This document shows, one piece after another, positions 1-8,168 of a DNA stretch of 64,000 nucleotides; positions within the stretch are counted from its first letter, which is position 1; each line of letters begins with the position of its first letter. The DNA is from JAJRXK01 sp964593155 (GTDB lineage Bacteria > Krumholzibacteriota > Krumholzibacteriia > JAJRXK01). The notes under the pieces are model-generated. The model made no database searches. It was given only the letters and a program-made list of their open reading frames with translations, and had not been told where the DNA came from. Location of the stretch: contig CAZQHE010000002.1 in assembly GCA_964593155.1 (NCBI GenBank), positions 1-64,000 of the forward strand. Reading direction: 5' to 3'. Both the position numbers and the translations under genes were made by a program.

Positions 1-1
1 T

Positions 2-232
2 TCGGAGGGCTCCCCCTTCGGTGACGGCACCTCAGTTTCCGCCGGCAGCGTGTTCGGAGGTACCGTCGCCGTCGGGTGCTGGACGTTCGTCGGGCTCGGG
101 GCCACCGTGGTCGACGGCGTGTCGATCGGAGATCACTGCGCGGTGAACGCGGGGTCGCTCGTACATCGCTCACTCGAGAGCGGGGGGCGGCTGGTGGAGG
201 TGCCCACACAACGCATCCTGCAAGGAGTTTGA
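2..232 (+). CDS. Hexapeptide-repeat acyltransferase, 3' end only
   Basis: Only the last 76 codons are in the window, read in frame from base 2. The peptide has the regular turns of a left-handed parallel beta helix (GDGTSVSAGSVFGGTVAVG, then GLGATVVDGVSIGDHC and AVNAGSLV), the pattern of sugar O- or N-acyltransferases of the LbetaH superfamily. Such enzymes move an acetyl or other acyl group onto nucleotide sugars or surface glycans. The radical SAM gene begins 2 bases after the stop and its Shine-Dalgarno lies inside this gene, so they are one transcript. With the WbqC gene further on, this suggests the end of an O-antigen or surface-polysaccharide cluster. The substrate cannot be read from this fragment. 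Confidence 0.75.
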   Translation, partial: SEGSPFGDGTSVSAGSVFGGTVAVGCWTFVGLGATVVDGVSIGDHCAVNAGSLVHRSLESGGRLVEVPTQRILQGV

Positions 233-234
233 TC

Positions 235-1206
235 ATGGATCGTGATACTGCGCTCGCGGGACTGAAACCCCATATCCGAGATTACGCCGAGCCGACCGAC
301 GTGCTGGTCGAGACGACCACCCGCTGCAACCTCGATTGCTCGATGTGTCCGCACGGAGGGCTCGAGCGGGAGCAGGGATCGATGTCACGGGAGACGTGGA
401 CGCACGTCGTGACTCAGATCGGACGTGAGTGGCCGAAGACGCGTGTCTGGCCGGCGATCATGGGGGAGCCGCTGCTACGGGGCAGAGAGCTCTTCGAGAT
501 GATCGACGAGGCCAAGACGGTCGGCGTCGCGTCGGTGTGCCTGAACACGAATCTGTTGGGCCTGGCAACCGATCGGATGGACGACCTCCTGGCCTGTGGC
601 GTGGACCGCATATTCGTCGGGGTGGATGCTGCGAGCGCGCAGACCTACGAACGAATCCGGCGTGGTGGTGACTTCGCGCAGCTCCAGGAAAGACTGCGGT
701 TGCTCCTCGACGCGAGGCAACGCCGCGGGAGAGGTCCGCGCATCGCCCTTCAGTTCGTGGTCCAGGAGGAGAACGAGCACGAGGAAGCGGCATTCGTCGA
801 GTCCTGGAAGTCCGCCGGCTACGACGTGGAACTCAAGATCCGACCTCGGGTCGGCTGGTCGTACGGCGTGGAGTCGGCCGCCGAGGTTCGTCGAACGGCT
901 TCGGTCGCCGATCGGATTCCCTGCCTGTGGTTGCTTCGCCAGATGGCTGTCTTCTGGAACGGGGACGTTCCCCGATGCGACGCCGACTACGAAGGGAACG
1001 AAATCTTCGGGAATGTCCGTGAGACGCCGCTCACAGAGATCTGGCGGAAGCTCGGCGTGCTGCGGCGTCGCCATCTGGGCGGAGACTTTTCGATGTCGCC
1101 GTGCGCGGGTTGCGACGATTGGGCTGCGGGTCGCAGCGAGACCATCGAGTGCAGGGCGGCGGCCAGCTGTTCGGGCTCGGCTGAGCGCGAGTCGGTTGCC
1201 TCATGA
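235..1206 (+). CDS. Radical SAM enzyme with SPASM-like C-terminus
   Basis: A 323-residue protein. The radical SAM iron-sulfur motif CNLDCSMC places cluster ligands at Cys31, Cys35 and Cys38. The C-terminal third has a second cysteine set (PRCDADY, then SPCAGCDDW, then further Cys near the end), as in SPASM domains that bind extra 4Fe-4S clusters. The ATG at 235 was chosen over the in-frame upstream starts because AAGGAG lies 7 bases before it and the upstream part overlaps the acyltransferase in another frame. It ends in an ATGA overlap with the WbqC gene. Radical SAM/SPASM proteins next to WbqC genes are common in surface-glycan loci; a role in modifying a sugar is inference, and the substrate is unknown. 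Confidence 0.85.
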   Translation: MDRDTALAGLKPHIRDYAEPTDVLVETTTRCNLDCSMCPHGGLEREQGSMSRETWTHVVTQIGREWPKTRVWPAIMGEPLLRGRELFEMIDEAKTVGVASVCLNTNLLGLATDRMDDLLACGVDRIFVGVDAASAQTYERIRRGGDFAQLQERLRLLLDARQRRGRGPRIALQFVVQEENEHEEAAFVESWKSAGYDVELKIRPRVGWSYGVESAAEVRRTASVADRIPCLWLLRQMAVFWNGDVPRCDADYEGNEIFGNVRETPLTEIWRKLGVLRRRHLGGDFSMSPCAGCDDWAAGRSETIECRAAASCSGSAERESVAS

Positions 1207-1922
1207 AGCGTGTCGCGATCGTCCAGTCCAACTACCTACCGTGGAAGGGATACTTCGATCTGATCGCACGGTCGGATGCCTTCGTACTCCTGGACACGGT
1301 ACAGTACACGCGGCGAGACTGGAGGAACCGGAACCTGATCAAGACGGCTCGGGGCTCGAGCTGGATCAGTGTGCCGGTCGAGAGCAAAGGCCGTTACAGG
1401 CAGCGAATCGACGAGGTGCGGATCAGTTCTTCGACGTGGGCGCGAAGCCACCTCGATCGAATCCGGGCCGCCTACCGTGATGCTCCGTGCTACGGCGAGA
1501 TGAAGGACTGGGTCGAGGACCTGTTCCTCGAGGAAGCAGCACGCCACGAGATGCTCGCATCCCTGAATCAGGCCCTCCTGCAGAGCGTCTGTGACCGTCT
1601 CGGGATCGAGACTCCACTGCTCCGGGCGTCCGAATTGCCGGATCACTCGGACCCGACACAGAGACTGGTCGGCATCTGCCGTGCCCTCGGCGCGACCCAC
1701 TACCTCTCCGGACCCAGTGCCGCGGCCTACCTGGATCCCACGGCCTTCGCAGAGGCCGGGGTCGAGCTGGAGTGGATGCGCTATCCGGCGTACCGATCGT
1801 ACGAGCAGGTACATCCGCCGTTCGAGCACGGCGTCACGATCCTCGATCTCCTCCTGCACGTAGGGGACGAGGCACTCTCGTATCTCGGCCCAGCGATCCA
1901 GGACGAGGCTGGAGCATCGTAA
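1203..1922 (+). CDS. WbqC-like family protein
   Basis: A 239-residue protein beginning MKRVAIVQSNYLPWKGYFD, which is the typical N-terminus of the WbqC family (IxQxNYxPWxGYF, then an SD.F..LD.VQ.... segment containing RNRN). Family members sit in O-antigen and capsule loci and are implicated in making unusual amino sugars, but their reaction is not established. Length fits the family (about 230-240). The start overlaps the radical SAM stop (ATGA at 1203), indicating translational coupling. It is the last gene of this surface-sugar transcription unit; the next gene is on the other strand. Confidence 0.9.
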   Translation: MKRVAIVQSNYLPWKGYFDLIARSDAFVLLDTVQYTRRDWRNRNLIKTARGSSWISVPVESKGRYRQRIDEVRISSSTWARSHLDRIRAAYRDAPCYGEMKDWVEDLFLEEAARHEMLASLNQALLQSVCDRLGIETPLLRASELPDHSDPTQRLVGICRALGATHYLSGPSAAAYLDPTAFAEAGVELEWMRYPAYRSYEQVHPPFEHGVTILDLLLHVGDEALSYLGPAIQDEAGAS

Positions 1923-1932
1923 GAGGGTGCGC

Positions 1933-2373
1933 TCAGCGCGGCGGCTCCGACTGCACCCGCAACAGATCCCCCCTGAGCGTCACGATCCGGAACGACACGC
2001 CGTCGAGTTGTTCGCCCTCCTCGTCGAACACCCGCACCACGCGTGGGTCTCTGACATCGAAGTCCCACGTTCCATCGCGCATCTCGTGGTCATCGACCGG
2101 CGACAGCCACAGATACCGGCAGGATCCGTCGCCTCCGAACTCGTAGGTCATCCGGAACCATGTCGGCGCGAAATCGCGCGAGTCCGGGCGCCGGAACCAT
2201 TCGACACCCGGGTCGTCGGTGGCGGACTCCTCCTCGAGCGACCGAGTCCACCGCCCGACCAGGTCGGCCGGTTCGAAGTCGGTCGGGGTCGGGGCTGCAA
2301 TGCGGTCGCCACCGCAGGCGAGGATCGAGGTCGCGAGAAGAGCGACGACGAGCACGAAGGGCGTGGACTTCAT
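1933..2373 (-). CDS. Small lipoprotein, lipocalin-like fold possible
   Basis: A 146-residue protein. The chosen ATG begins MKSTPFVLVVALLATSILAC, a signal peptide ending in an ILAC lipobox with the lipidated Cys at residue 20; the longer reading frame upstream only adds non-signal sequence. After the Cys comes a short linker and a domain starting DLVGRWTRSLEEE and ending in repeated beta-strand-like segments (DGTWDF, RVVRVFDEEG, FRIVTLRGDLLRV), which resembles lipocalin-like repair or stress lipoproteins. It converges with the WbqC gene (10-base gap) and is divergent from the queuosine-precursor transporter. The function is unknown. Confidence 0.7.
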   Translation of the reverse strand: MKSTPFVLVVALLATSILACGGDRIAAPTPTDFEPADLVGRWTRSLEEESATDDPGVEWFRRPDSRDFAPTWFRMTYEFGGDGSCRYLWLSPVDDHEMRDGTWDFDVRDPRVVRVFDEEGEQLDGVSFRIVTLRGDLLRVQSEPPR

Positions 2374-2444
2374 GGTGGTCTGGGGTTCTCCCGGGCGCGA
2401 ATCCGCGAGTTTACCGGCCTGGACGCCGGCCACGCAAGCCCCTC

Positions 2445-2472
2445 TCGACGCCACCCCGGATTCCACTAGATT
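2445..2472 (+). promoter_or_regulatory. Candidate sigma70-type promoter of the queuosine-precursor transporter
   Basis: TCGACG (2445-2450) and TAGATT (2467-2472) are separated by 16 bases. The expected start of transcription, near 2479, lies only 1-2 bases before the ATG at 2481, and no purine-rich Shine-Dalgarno precedes that ATG. The message may therefore be leaderless. The match is partial (4 of 6 in each hexamer). Confidence 0.35.
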
Positions 2473-2480
2473 CCCTCTCC

Positions 2481-3257
2481 ATGAGAGAAGAATACGGCCC
2501 CTACGGCCCCGGCCGGGAGCGCGAGTTCGAGTTCGTGTTCCTGGTGCTGGCGGGGCTGTTCATCGCCGCGCTCGTCGTCTGCAACCTCATCGTCCAGAAG
2601 TTCTTCCTGTGGGAGCCCTTCGGGATCGAGGAATACTTCTACCTGTCGGTGGGAATCCTCCCCTACCCGCTGACCTTCCTCGTGACCGACGTGCTCAGCG
2701 AGTGCTACGGGCGGCGGCGTGCGAACCAGGTCGTGATCAGTGGGCTGGTGGCCAGCGTGTTCACGGTGGCGGTCGTGTGGGTGGCCGACCAGATCCCCAG
2801 CATCGGGGGCGTGGACGTCGACACCGGCGCGGCGTATCCGGCGGAGCAGTTCGACCACTACTTCCACCAGATCTTCGGCAAGACGGGGCGCGCGGTCGCG
2901 GCGTCGATGGTGGCCTATCTGGTGGCGCAGCTCGTCGACATCCAGATCTTCCACTTCTGGCGAAGACTCACGCGGGGGCGGCACCTGTGGTTGCGCAACA
3001 ACGCGTCGACCATGTTCAGCCAGCTCGTCGACAGCTCGCTCGTGGTGGGGCTGTTGTTCATCGGGACCGAGTCGCAGGATCGGATCCCGCAGATGATCCT
3101 GGCCGGGTGGACGTTCAAGGCCCTGGCCGCGGCGATCGACACGCCCTTCGCGTACCTGGTCGTGGGATGGTTCCGCCGCCGGTATCCGAAGCAGATCGCG
3201 GCGCACGACGAGCTGCTGGACGAGAGCGTGATCGCCGGTGAGTCGGCCCGCGCCTAG
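2481..3257 (+). CDS. Queuosine precursor transporter (QPTR / YhhQ, Vut_1 family)
   Basis: A 258-residue integral membrane protein with about six hydrophobic segments. It carries the family signature regions: VVCNLIVQKFF near the N-terminus, PYPLTFLVTDVLSECYGRR in the second/third helix region, and AQLVDIQIFHFWRR and RNNASTMFSQLVDS later. Members of this family import preQ0, preQ1 or queuine for tRNA queuosine modification. The charged N-terminus (MREEYGPYGPGREREFEF) precedes the first helix. It converges with the response-regulator gene, and the two stop codons overlap by 4 bases. No other queuosine gene is nearby. Confidence 0.88.
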   Translation: MREEYGPYGPGREREFEFVFLVLAGLFIAALVVCNLIVQKFFLWEPFGIEEYFYLSVGILPYPLTFLVTDVLSECYGRRRANQVVISGLVASVFTVAVVWVADQIPSIGGVDVDTGAAYPAEQFDHYFHQIFGKTGRAVAASMVAYLVAQLVDIQIFHFWRRLTRGRHLWLRNNASTMFSQLVDSSLVVGLLFIGTESQDRIPQMILAGWTFKALAAAIDTPFAYLVVGWFRRRYPKQIAAHDELLDESVIAGESARA

Positions 3258-3640
3258 GTACGGCTGGGATCGAGGACGCGGCGGACGAGGTCGACCAGTT
3301 CGGAGTTGACGAAGGGCTTGGTCACGTAGGCATCGGCGCCGGCGTCCAGCCCGAGCTGGCGTTCGGCGCTCATGGCGCGGGCGGTGACGAGGAACACGGG
3401 GATCTCGGCCAGGGTGGGGTCGGCCTTCATGGCCCGGCAGACCTCGAGACCGTTGAGTTGTGGCATCATCACGTCGAGCAACGCGACGGCGGGAGGTTCT
3501 TCGCGGGCCAACTCCAGGGCGCTGGCACCGTCGGTGGCCGAGCGCATGCGAAATCCCGAGCGCGCGAGGATGAACTCGATCGACTTCAGGACGAGGGGAT
3601 CGTCGTCGGCCACGAGAACGTAGGGACCATCCTGTCGCAT
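3254..3640 (-). CDS. Single-domain response regulator (CheY-like)
   Basis: A 128-residue receiver domain with no output domain. The acidic pocket is Asp12-Asp14 (VADDDP), the phosphoacceptor is Asp56 (LLDVMMPQLNG), Thr86 follows in LVTAR, and the conserved Lys is Lys108 (VTKPF), so it should be a working receiver. The ATG at 3640 is preceded by AGGAG at good spacing. An alternative ATG at 3673 overlaps the kinase stop (ATGA) and would add 11 residues. It is the last gene of a three-gene operon with the histidine kinase and the solute-binding lipoprotein, and is the likely phosphorylation target of that kinase. Confidence 0.88.
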   Translation of the reverse strand: MRQDGPYVLVADDDPLVLKSIEFILARSGFRMRSATDGASALELAREEPPAVALLDVMMPQLNGLEVCRAMKADPTLAEIPVFLVTARAMSAERQLGLDAGADAYVTKPFVNSELVDLVRRVLDPSRT

Positions 3641-3669
3641 GGCGGGCTCCTGTCGCGGGATCCGGCGCG

Positions 3670-5793
3670 TCATACCGGCAACGTCATTTCGTGTTCGCGG
3701 TTGTCGACGCGGGCGACGTGGACGTCGGCTCCGAGTTCGTAGGCCTTACGCGCTTCGTCGGCCGGTCCGATCAGTATCACGGGGACGTCGCGCGTGCGTG
3801 GGTCGTGGCGGAGGCGGCGCAGGACCTCGTAGCCGTTCAGGTCGTTCATCGCCGACGCCAGGACGATCGCGTCGGGGTCGAGCTCGCGCGCGTTCTCGAC
3901 GGCGGGGATTCCTCCCTCGCAACCCAGGGCGCGGAATCCGGATTCCTCGAGAGGGCGTGTGATGCGTGCAATGTGGTCGGGGTCGTCGTCGACCACGAGC
4001 ACCTTCGTGCCCGATTCGATGCGTTGCAGCGCGTCGAGGACCGCACGCTCGGTGGGCACGGCATCCACACGGGTCCGGCCGCCCGAGTCCGAACGCGTCT
4101 CGGCCGACCTCGTGCCCGCACCGCTCACCGGTACGCTGAACACGAAGGTCGAGCCCTCACCCGGAGTGCTGTGCAACCACAGGGCGCCGCCGTGCTGCAC
4201 CATGATGTTCGCCGAGATCGCCAGGCCCAGCCCGGTTCCCTGCGGCTTGCTGGTGAGCACGTTGCCCACCTGTCCGAACTTCTCGAACACGCGTTGCTGG
4301 TCCTCGGGCGGGATTCCGCAGCCGTCGTCCTCGATGGCGATCACGACGTAGTCACCGGACTCGGGGGTGTCGCTCTCGACGCCGTGGAAGACCGAGCCGA
4401 CTGTCTCGCTCGGCACCCGTACCGGACTTCGGGTCGCCCGCACGACGATGTGACCACCGGCCGGGGTGAACTTGATGGCGTTGTCGAGCAGGTTCATGGT
4501 CACCTGGCTCAGACGATCGCCGTCGCCGAACACGTCGGGGAGATCGTCGTCGATCGTGGTCTCGATCGCGATCGAGGCCTCGTGGGCCGCGTGCTGCACG
4601 GTCTCGATGCTCGGCGCGAGCACGAGTGGCTCGAGCGACACGGTGTCGAGATTGCAGTAGAACTCGCCGGCCTCGATCTTCGACAGGTCGAGCAGGTCGC
4701 CGATCAGGCGAGTCAGGCGGTCGGTCTGACTCGCGATGATCGACAGGAACTCCGACTGCTCCTCGGGCGTGACCGCCATGCCGTCGGCCAGGATCTCGGT
4801 GAAGCTGCGGATCGAGGTCAGCGGAGTGCGCAGCTCGTGGCTCACGTTGCTCAGGAAGTCACTCTTCAGCCGGTCGACCTCCTTCAGTTCGCGGTTGGCC
4901 TTCTCCAGCTCGCGGGCCTTCTGTCTCAGTGCGCCGGTGCGTTCCTGCACCATGTTCTCGAGGTGCTGCTTCTGGTAGCGGATCGCGTCGTGACTGCGGC
5001 GCAGGTCCTGGGTCATCTTGTTGAAGCTCTTGGCGGCGTCGCCCAGCTCGCCGGCCAGCTCCTCGTCGAGACTCTGCTCGAGTTCGCCGTCGGCGACGCG
5101 GGCCGCTGCCTCGGAGAGTTGCCGCAGGGGTTCGGTGATCCGGTTGGTGAACACGCGGGCCGAGAGCAGTACGACGACCACGGCGAAGACGCCGAGCAGG
5201 GTGAGATCGCGGACGGTGGCGGCCACCTGAGCGTGGAGTTCGCCCAGGGACAATCCGACCCGGACGGTACCCCAACGGGTGGTGTCGTCGTCGAGGCGGA
5301 CGGGCATGGCCACCTCGAGCACGTCGAGCGCCGGTCCACGAAGATCTCCGCTCATTCCGAGCTCGCGCCCGTCGTGCTTTCGTACGGCGGGAGCGTCACG
5401 CGAGAGCGCCCACAGGGTCAACGGATCGTCGAGTTCCTTCCACTGTTGTTCGGGTCGACCGCTGAAAGCACCGACCGCCTGCTCCTTGTCGTGCACGATC
5501 ACGTAGACCGCGCCGGTCTGGGTCTGGATGTCGTCGGCGAGGCGCTGCAGCGAGGAGTAGTCGTAGGTGAGCAGCGACGGTGTCGAGGCCGTGGCCAGCG
5601 ACTGCGCGATGGTCAGTCCACGCTTCTCGATCTGGTCGACCGCGGTGCGCGACTGCCGCTGGGCGGCGAACACGACGACGATCACCATGAGCGTGATCAC
5701 CACGCTGCCGAAGGTCAGCATGAAACGCGTCTGCATGCGCATGTTCTTCGCGGCCGCGCGGATGCGAACCGGAAGCGCGGGCGTCGGTCTCAT
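3670..5793 (-). CDS. Membrane histidine kinase with HAMP and a C-terminal degenerate receiver
   Basis: A 707-residue sensor kinase. There is one membrane segment near residues 20-42, a periplasmic sensor of about 150 residues, a second membrane segment with a HAMP domain (NRITEPLRQL), a coiled coil, a HisKA domain with phosphoacceptor His319 (SNVSHELRTPL), and a HATPase domain with NLLDNAIKFT, DDGCGIP and GTGLGLAI. A receiver-like domain follows (KVLVVDDDPDH). In it the phosphoacceptor position is Ala646 (VLASAMNDLNG), and the conserved Lys loop is replaced by VARVDNRE, so it cannot be phosphorylated in the normal way. Both ends overlap neighbours by ATGA, coupling it to the solute-binding lipoprotein upstream and the CheY-like protein downstream. 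Confidence 0.9.
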   Translation of the reverse strand: MRPTPALPVRIRAAAKNMRMQTRFMLTFGSVVITLMVIVVVFAAQRQSRTAVDQIEKRGLTIAQSLATASTPSLLTYDYSSLQRLADDIQTQTGAVYVIVHDKEQAVGAFSGRPEQQWKELDDPLTLWALSRDAPAVRKHDGRELGMSGDLRGPALDVLEVAMPVRLDDDTTRWGTVRVGLSLGELHAQVAATVRDLTLLGVFAVVVVLLSARVFTNRITEPLRQLSEAAARVADGELEQSLDEELAGELGDAAKSFNKMTQDLRRSHDAIRYQKQHLENMVQERTGALRQKARELEKANRELKEVDRLKSDFLSNVSHELRTPLTSIRSFTEILADGMAVTPEEQSEFLSIIASQTDRLTRLIGDLLDLSKIEAGEFYCNLDTVSLEPLVLAPSIETVQHAAHEASIAIETTIDDDLPDVFGDGDRLSQVTMNLLDNAIKFTPAGGHIVVRATRSPVRVPSETVGSVFHGVESDTPESGDYVVIAIEDDGCGIPPEDQQRVFEKFGQVGNVLTSKPQGTGLGLAISANIMVQHGGALWLHSTPGEGSTFVFSVPVSGAGTRSAETRSDSGGRTRVDAVPTERAVLDALQRIESGTKVLVVDDDPDHIARITRPLEESGFRALGCEGGIPAVENARELDPDAIVLASAMNDLNGYEVLRRLRHDPRTRDVPVILIGPADEARKAYELGADVHVARVDNREHEMTLPV

Positions 5794-7433
5794 CGTGCCC
5801 GCCTCCCGGCCGAGGGATCGAGCCAGACCGAGCGCAGCGGGAGGTTCGCGCCACCCATCGACGTGACCTGGAAGCCTTGCACCGACGGTCGGGTCGCGAA
5901 CACGGTCGAATTGAAGTGCAGCGGCACGATGGCCGCGTCGCCGAGCACCCGTTGCTCGGCGCGGCGGTAGAGGTCGGTGCGTCGTGTGCGGTCGAGCGCG
6001 CTCCGGGCGGTGTCGAGCCACGCGTCGACGTCGGCGTCGGCGTAGTGGAGATGGTTCACGCTGCCCGTACTGTGGAAGAGCGGATAGAAGAACGAATCGG
6101 GATCGGGAAGGTCGGCCATCCACGTCAGGAGAAAGGCGTGGTAGGCGTTCTCCCGCAGGCCCCGGTCGAAGTCGTTCCAGTCCACCAGCAGCGGTTCGAC
6201 GTCGAGACCGATGGCTTCGATCTGGCGGCACAGGTCCAGGGCCAGCGTCTCGAAGCCCTCCCCGCGACGCGGAATGGCGATGGTGATCGGGGGAAGCGCC
6301 TTTCCTCGTGGATGACCGGCGGCGGTGAGCAGGGAGCCCGCGCGCGCGGGGGCGAAGGGCAGGCACTTGTCGACCGGTTCGTAACCGGGGAATCCGGGCG
6401 GGAGGACGCCGGTCGCCGACGGCCGCCGGTACTCGTCGATGCCCGCCAGCGATCCCACCTCGACGCCGTGGGCCACGGCTCGGCGCACGGCGGGATCGTC
6501 GAAGGGCGGGCGATCGACGGCGAAGGCCAGGAAGGTCAGGCTGAGTTCACGCCGCTGGTGGTGGCGTGCGTCGCGCACGGCGGCCACGGCCTCGGCCGCC
6601 GTGTTGGTCAACTCCACCACGTGGACGTCGCCCTCGATGAAGCCGCGGATCGCTCGCGGTAGCACCGGCGGTGGCGGCGTCCGGATCACGAGGCCGTCGA
6701 GGTGGGGGCGAGGACCGTGGTAGTCGTCGAAGCGTTCGAGCACGAGGCGCTCGCCGGGCACCCATTCGCGCAGGACGAAGGGCCCGCAGCCGACGTGGCC
6801 CTCGCCGTGATCGACACCGTCCTCGGGGCGCGGCAGGATACGCGCGAACTCCGAGGCCAGCACGTTGAGGAAGGGCGCGTAGGGCTGCGCGAGCCGAATG
6901 GACAGCCGGTGGGGTCCGAGTGCCTCGAGGCCGTGGATCGAATCGGTGTCGCCGCGGGCGAAGGCATCGGCGCCGGCGATCACTCCGAGGTACTGCCGCG
7001 CCAGGACGGTCGACTCGGAGTCGAGGCGGAAGATCCGTTCGAGGGAGTGGACGACGTCGCGCGCGGTCAGGGGCGTGCCGTCGTGGAAGCGCACGCCGCG
7101 GCGCAGGTCGAAGCGGTATGCGAGGCCCCCGTGGTCGATGGTCCAGGCCGTGGCCACGTCGGGACGCACGCCGAAGTTGCGGTCGTGGCGCAACAGACCC
7201 GCGTGGATCTGGTTGACGACGGCCGCGTCGTAGCTGTCGTACACGGTGGCGGGGTCGAGCGTGGAGGGCTCGATCTGCGCCAGGTGCAGGACACCACCGG
7301 TCCGCGGACGGTCTTCGTCGCCCTCGCGCTCATGCGCGGCGTCGGACGCGCAGCCGGACACGCAGCCGGACACGCCGACGCAGGCTGCGATCGCCAGGAG
7401 CAGGGACCGCCGGGCGCGGAGGATGGAGAACAT
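5790..7433 (-). CDS. Family 5 extracellular solute-binding lipoprotein
   Basis: A 547-residue protein of the SBP_bac_5 family (peptide, nickel or other ligand). The N-terminus has a signal peptide with two consecutive lipobox-like sites (VSGC at Cys24, then VSGC at Cys28). Family hallmarks follow: GGVLHLAQIEPSTLDPATVY, FDLRRGVRFHDGTPLTARDVV, and GCGPFVLREWVPGERL. The ATG at 7433 was chosen because the longer frame only adds sequence before the signal peptide. No ABC permease or ATPase gene is adjacent. Instead the stop overlaps the kinase start (ATGA), so the protein may present ligand to the sensor domain rather than to a transporter; that is inference. Confidence 0.88.
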   Translation of the reverse strand: MFSILRARRSLLLAIAACVGVSGCVSGCASDAAHEREGDEDRPRTGGVLHLAQIEPSTLDPATVYDSYDAAVVNQIHAGLLRHDRNFGVRPDVATAWTIDHGGLAYRFDLRRGVRFHDGTPLTARDVVHSLERIFRLDSESTVLARQYLGVIAGADAFARGDTDSIHGLEALGPHRLSIRLAQPYAPFLNVLASEFARILPRPEDGVDHGEGHVGCGPFVLREWVPGERLVLERFDDYHGPRPHLDGLVIRTPPPPVLPRAIRGFIEGDVHVVELTNTAAEAVAAVRDARHHQRRELSLTFLAFAVDRPPFDDPAVRRAVAHGVEVGSLAGIDEYRRPSATGVLPPGFPGYEPVDKCLPFAPARAGSLLTAAGHPRGKALPPITIAIPRRGEGFETLALDLCRQIEAIGLDVEPLLVDWNDFDRGLRENAYHAFLLTWMADLPDPDSFFYPLFHSTGSVNHLHYADADVDAWLDTARSALDRTRRTDLYRRAEQRVLGDAAIVPLHFNSTVFATRPSVQGFQVTSMGGANLPLRSVWLDPSAGRRAR

Positions 7434-7654
7434 CGCCGGACTGGACTCCTCGGAGCTGTGGACGAACCCGCCGCCGGACCGTTCCGGGCGCCGGGGACAG
7501 GGCGGCACTTGCGAACACGGGGGCGGCGCGGCATCGTCCAGTCCCGGGAACGACGGCATCGCGGTCGGCCCGACCCGCTCGGGGTCGATCCGGTGCCCAC
7601 CGGGGAAGAGCAAGGACCAGACCACCGGGAAGCGTCGCAGGGAGGACTCGAGAC

Positions 7655-7981
7655 ATGGCCCGTGGACCCGAGCGCATCGAGATCGTCGGAGACTTCCTGG
7701 CGGTGAAGTGGCCGGACGACGAGGAGTCGGTCATCAGCCTGAAGACGCTGAGAACCCATTGTCCCTGTGCTCAATGCGCGGGCGAGCCCGACGTCACCGG
7801 AGCCGTACGTCGGCCGTCCGTCCAGCCGCAGTTGACCGAGGCCAGCATGCGGGTCACCGGCAGCGAGCGGGTCGGAAGCTACGCCATCGCCTTCACGTGG
7901 GGCGACGGCCACAGGACCGGGATCTACAGCTGGGACCTGCTCCGCGAGCTGGGCGAATTGGACGAGTCGGACGAAGGCTGA
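7655..7981 (+). CDS. DUF971 (gamma-butyrobetaine hydroxylase N-terminal-like) protein
   Basis: A 108-residue protein with the DUF971 pattern: RIEIVGDFLAVKWPDDEES, then LRTHCPCAQCAGE with three Cys, and a C-terminal YAIAFTWGDGHRTGIYSW with conserved His, Gly and aromatic residues. The Cys and His arrangement matches the metal-binding N-terminal domain of gamma-butyrobetaine hydroxylases; standalone versions occur near iron-sulfur genes and may bind Zn or an iron-sulfur cluster. GGGAGG sits before the ATG. It is divergent from the solute-binding protein and convergent with the thioredoxin-like ferredoxin. Its exact role is unknown. Confidence 0.85.
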   Translation: MARGPERIEIVGDFLAVKWPDDEESVISLKTLRTHCPCAQCAGEPDVTGAVRRPSVQPQLTEASMRVTGSERVGSYAIAFTWGDGHRTGIYSWDLLRELGELDESDEG

Positions 7982-8036
7982 AGGGAAGCGATCCGAACTG
8001 CAGGAATGTCTGTGTCGTTCCGACATCACAGACCGG

Positions 8037-8135
8037 TGGGGACAATGTGCAGAGATGTGGGGAAAGTCACTCAACTAACATCAAAACAATGAGTTAGGGC
8101 GACTGTTCGCCGCCTGTCCCCAGGGTTTGTCCCCA
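8037..8135 (+). repeat. Cluster of four related 9-mers (TTGTCCCCA type) between convergent genes
   Basis: The 187-base gap between the DUF971 and ferredoxin genes holds TTGTCCCCA on the minus strand at 8037-8045, TTCCCCACA on the minus strand at 8056-8064, CTGTCCCCA on the plus strand at 8114-8122 and TTGTCCCCA at 8127-8135. The exact 8-mer TGTCCCCA occurs three times in under 100 bases. The stretch between the two pairs (8065-8110) is less GC-rich than the surroundings. These resemble the high-GC DnaA box TTGTCCACA, but could equally be sites for another regulator. Two nested inverted repeats lie just before (8006-8032). Confidence 0.45.
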
Positions 8136-8168
8136 GCATTCACGAGGATACAGCAGCTTGCTTGCTGT

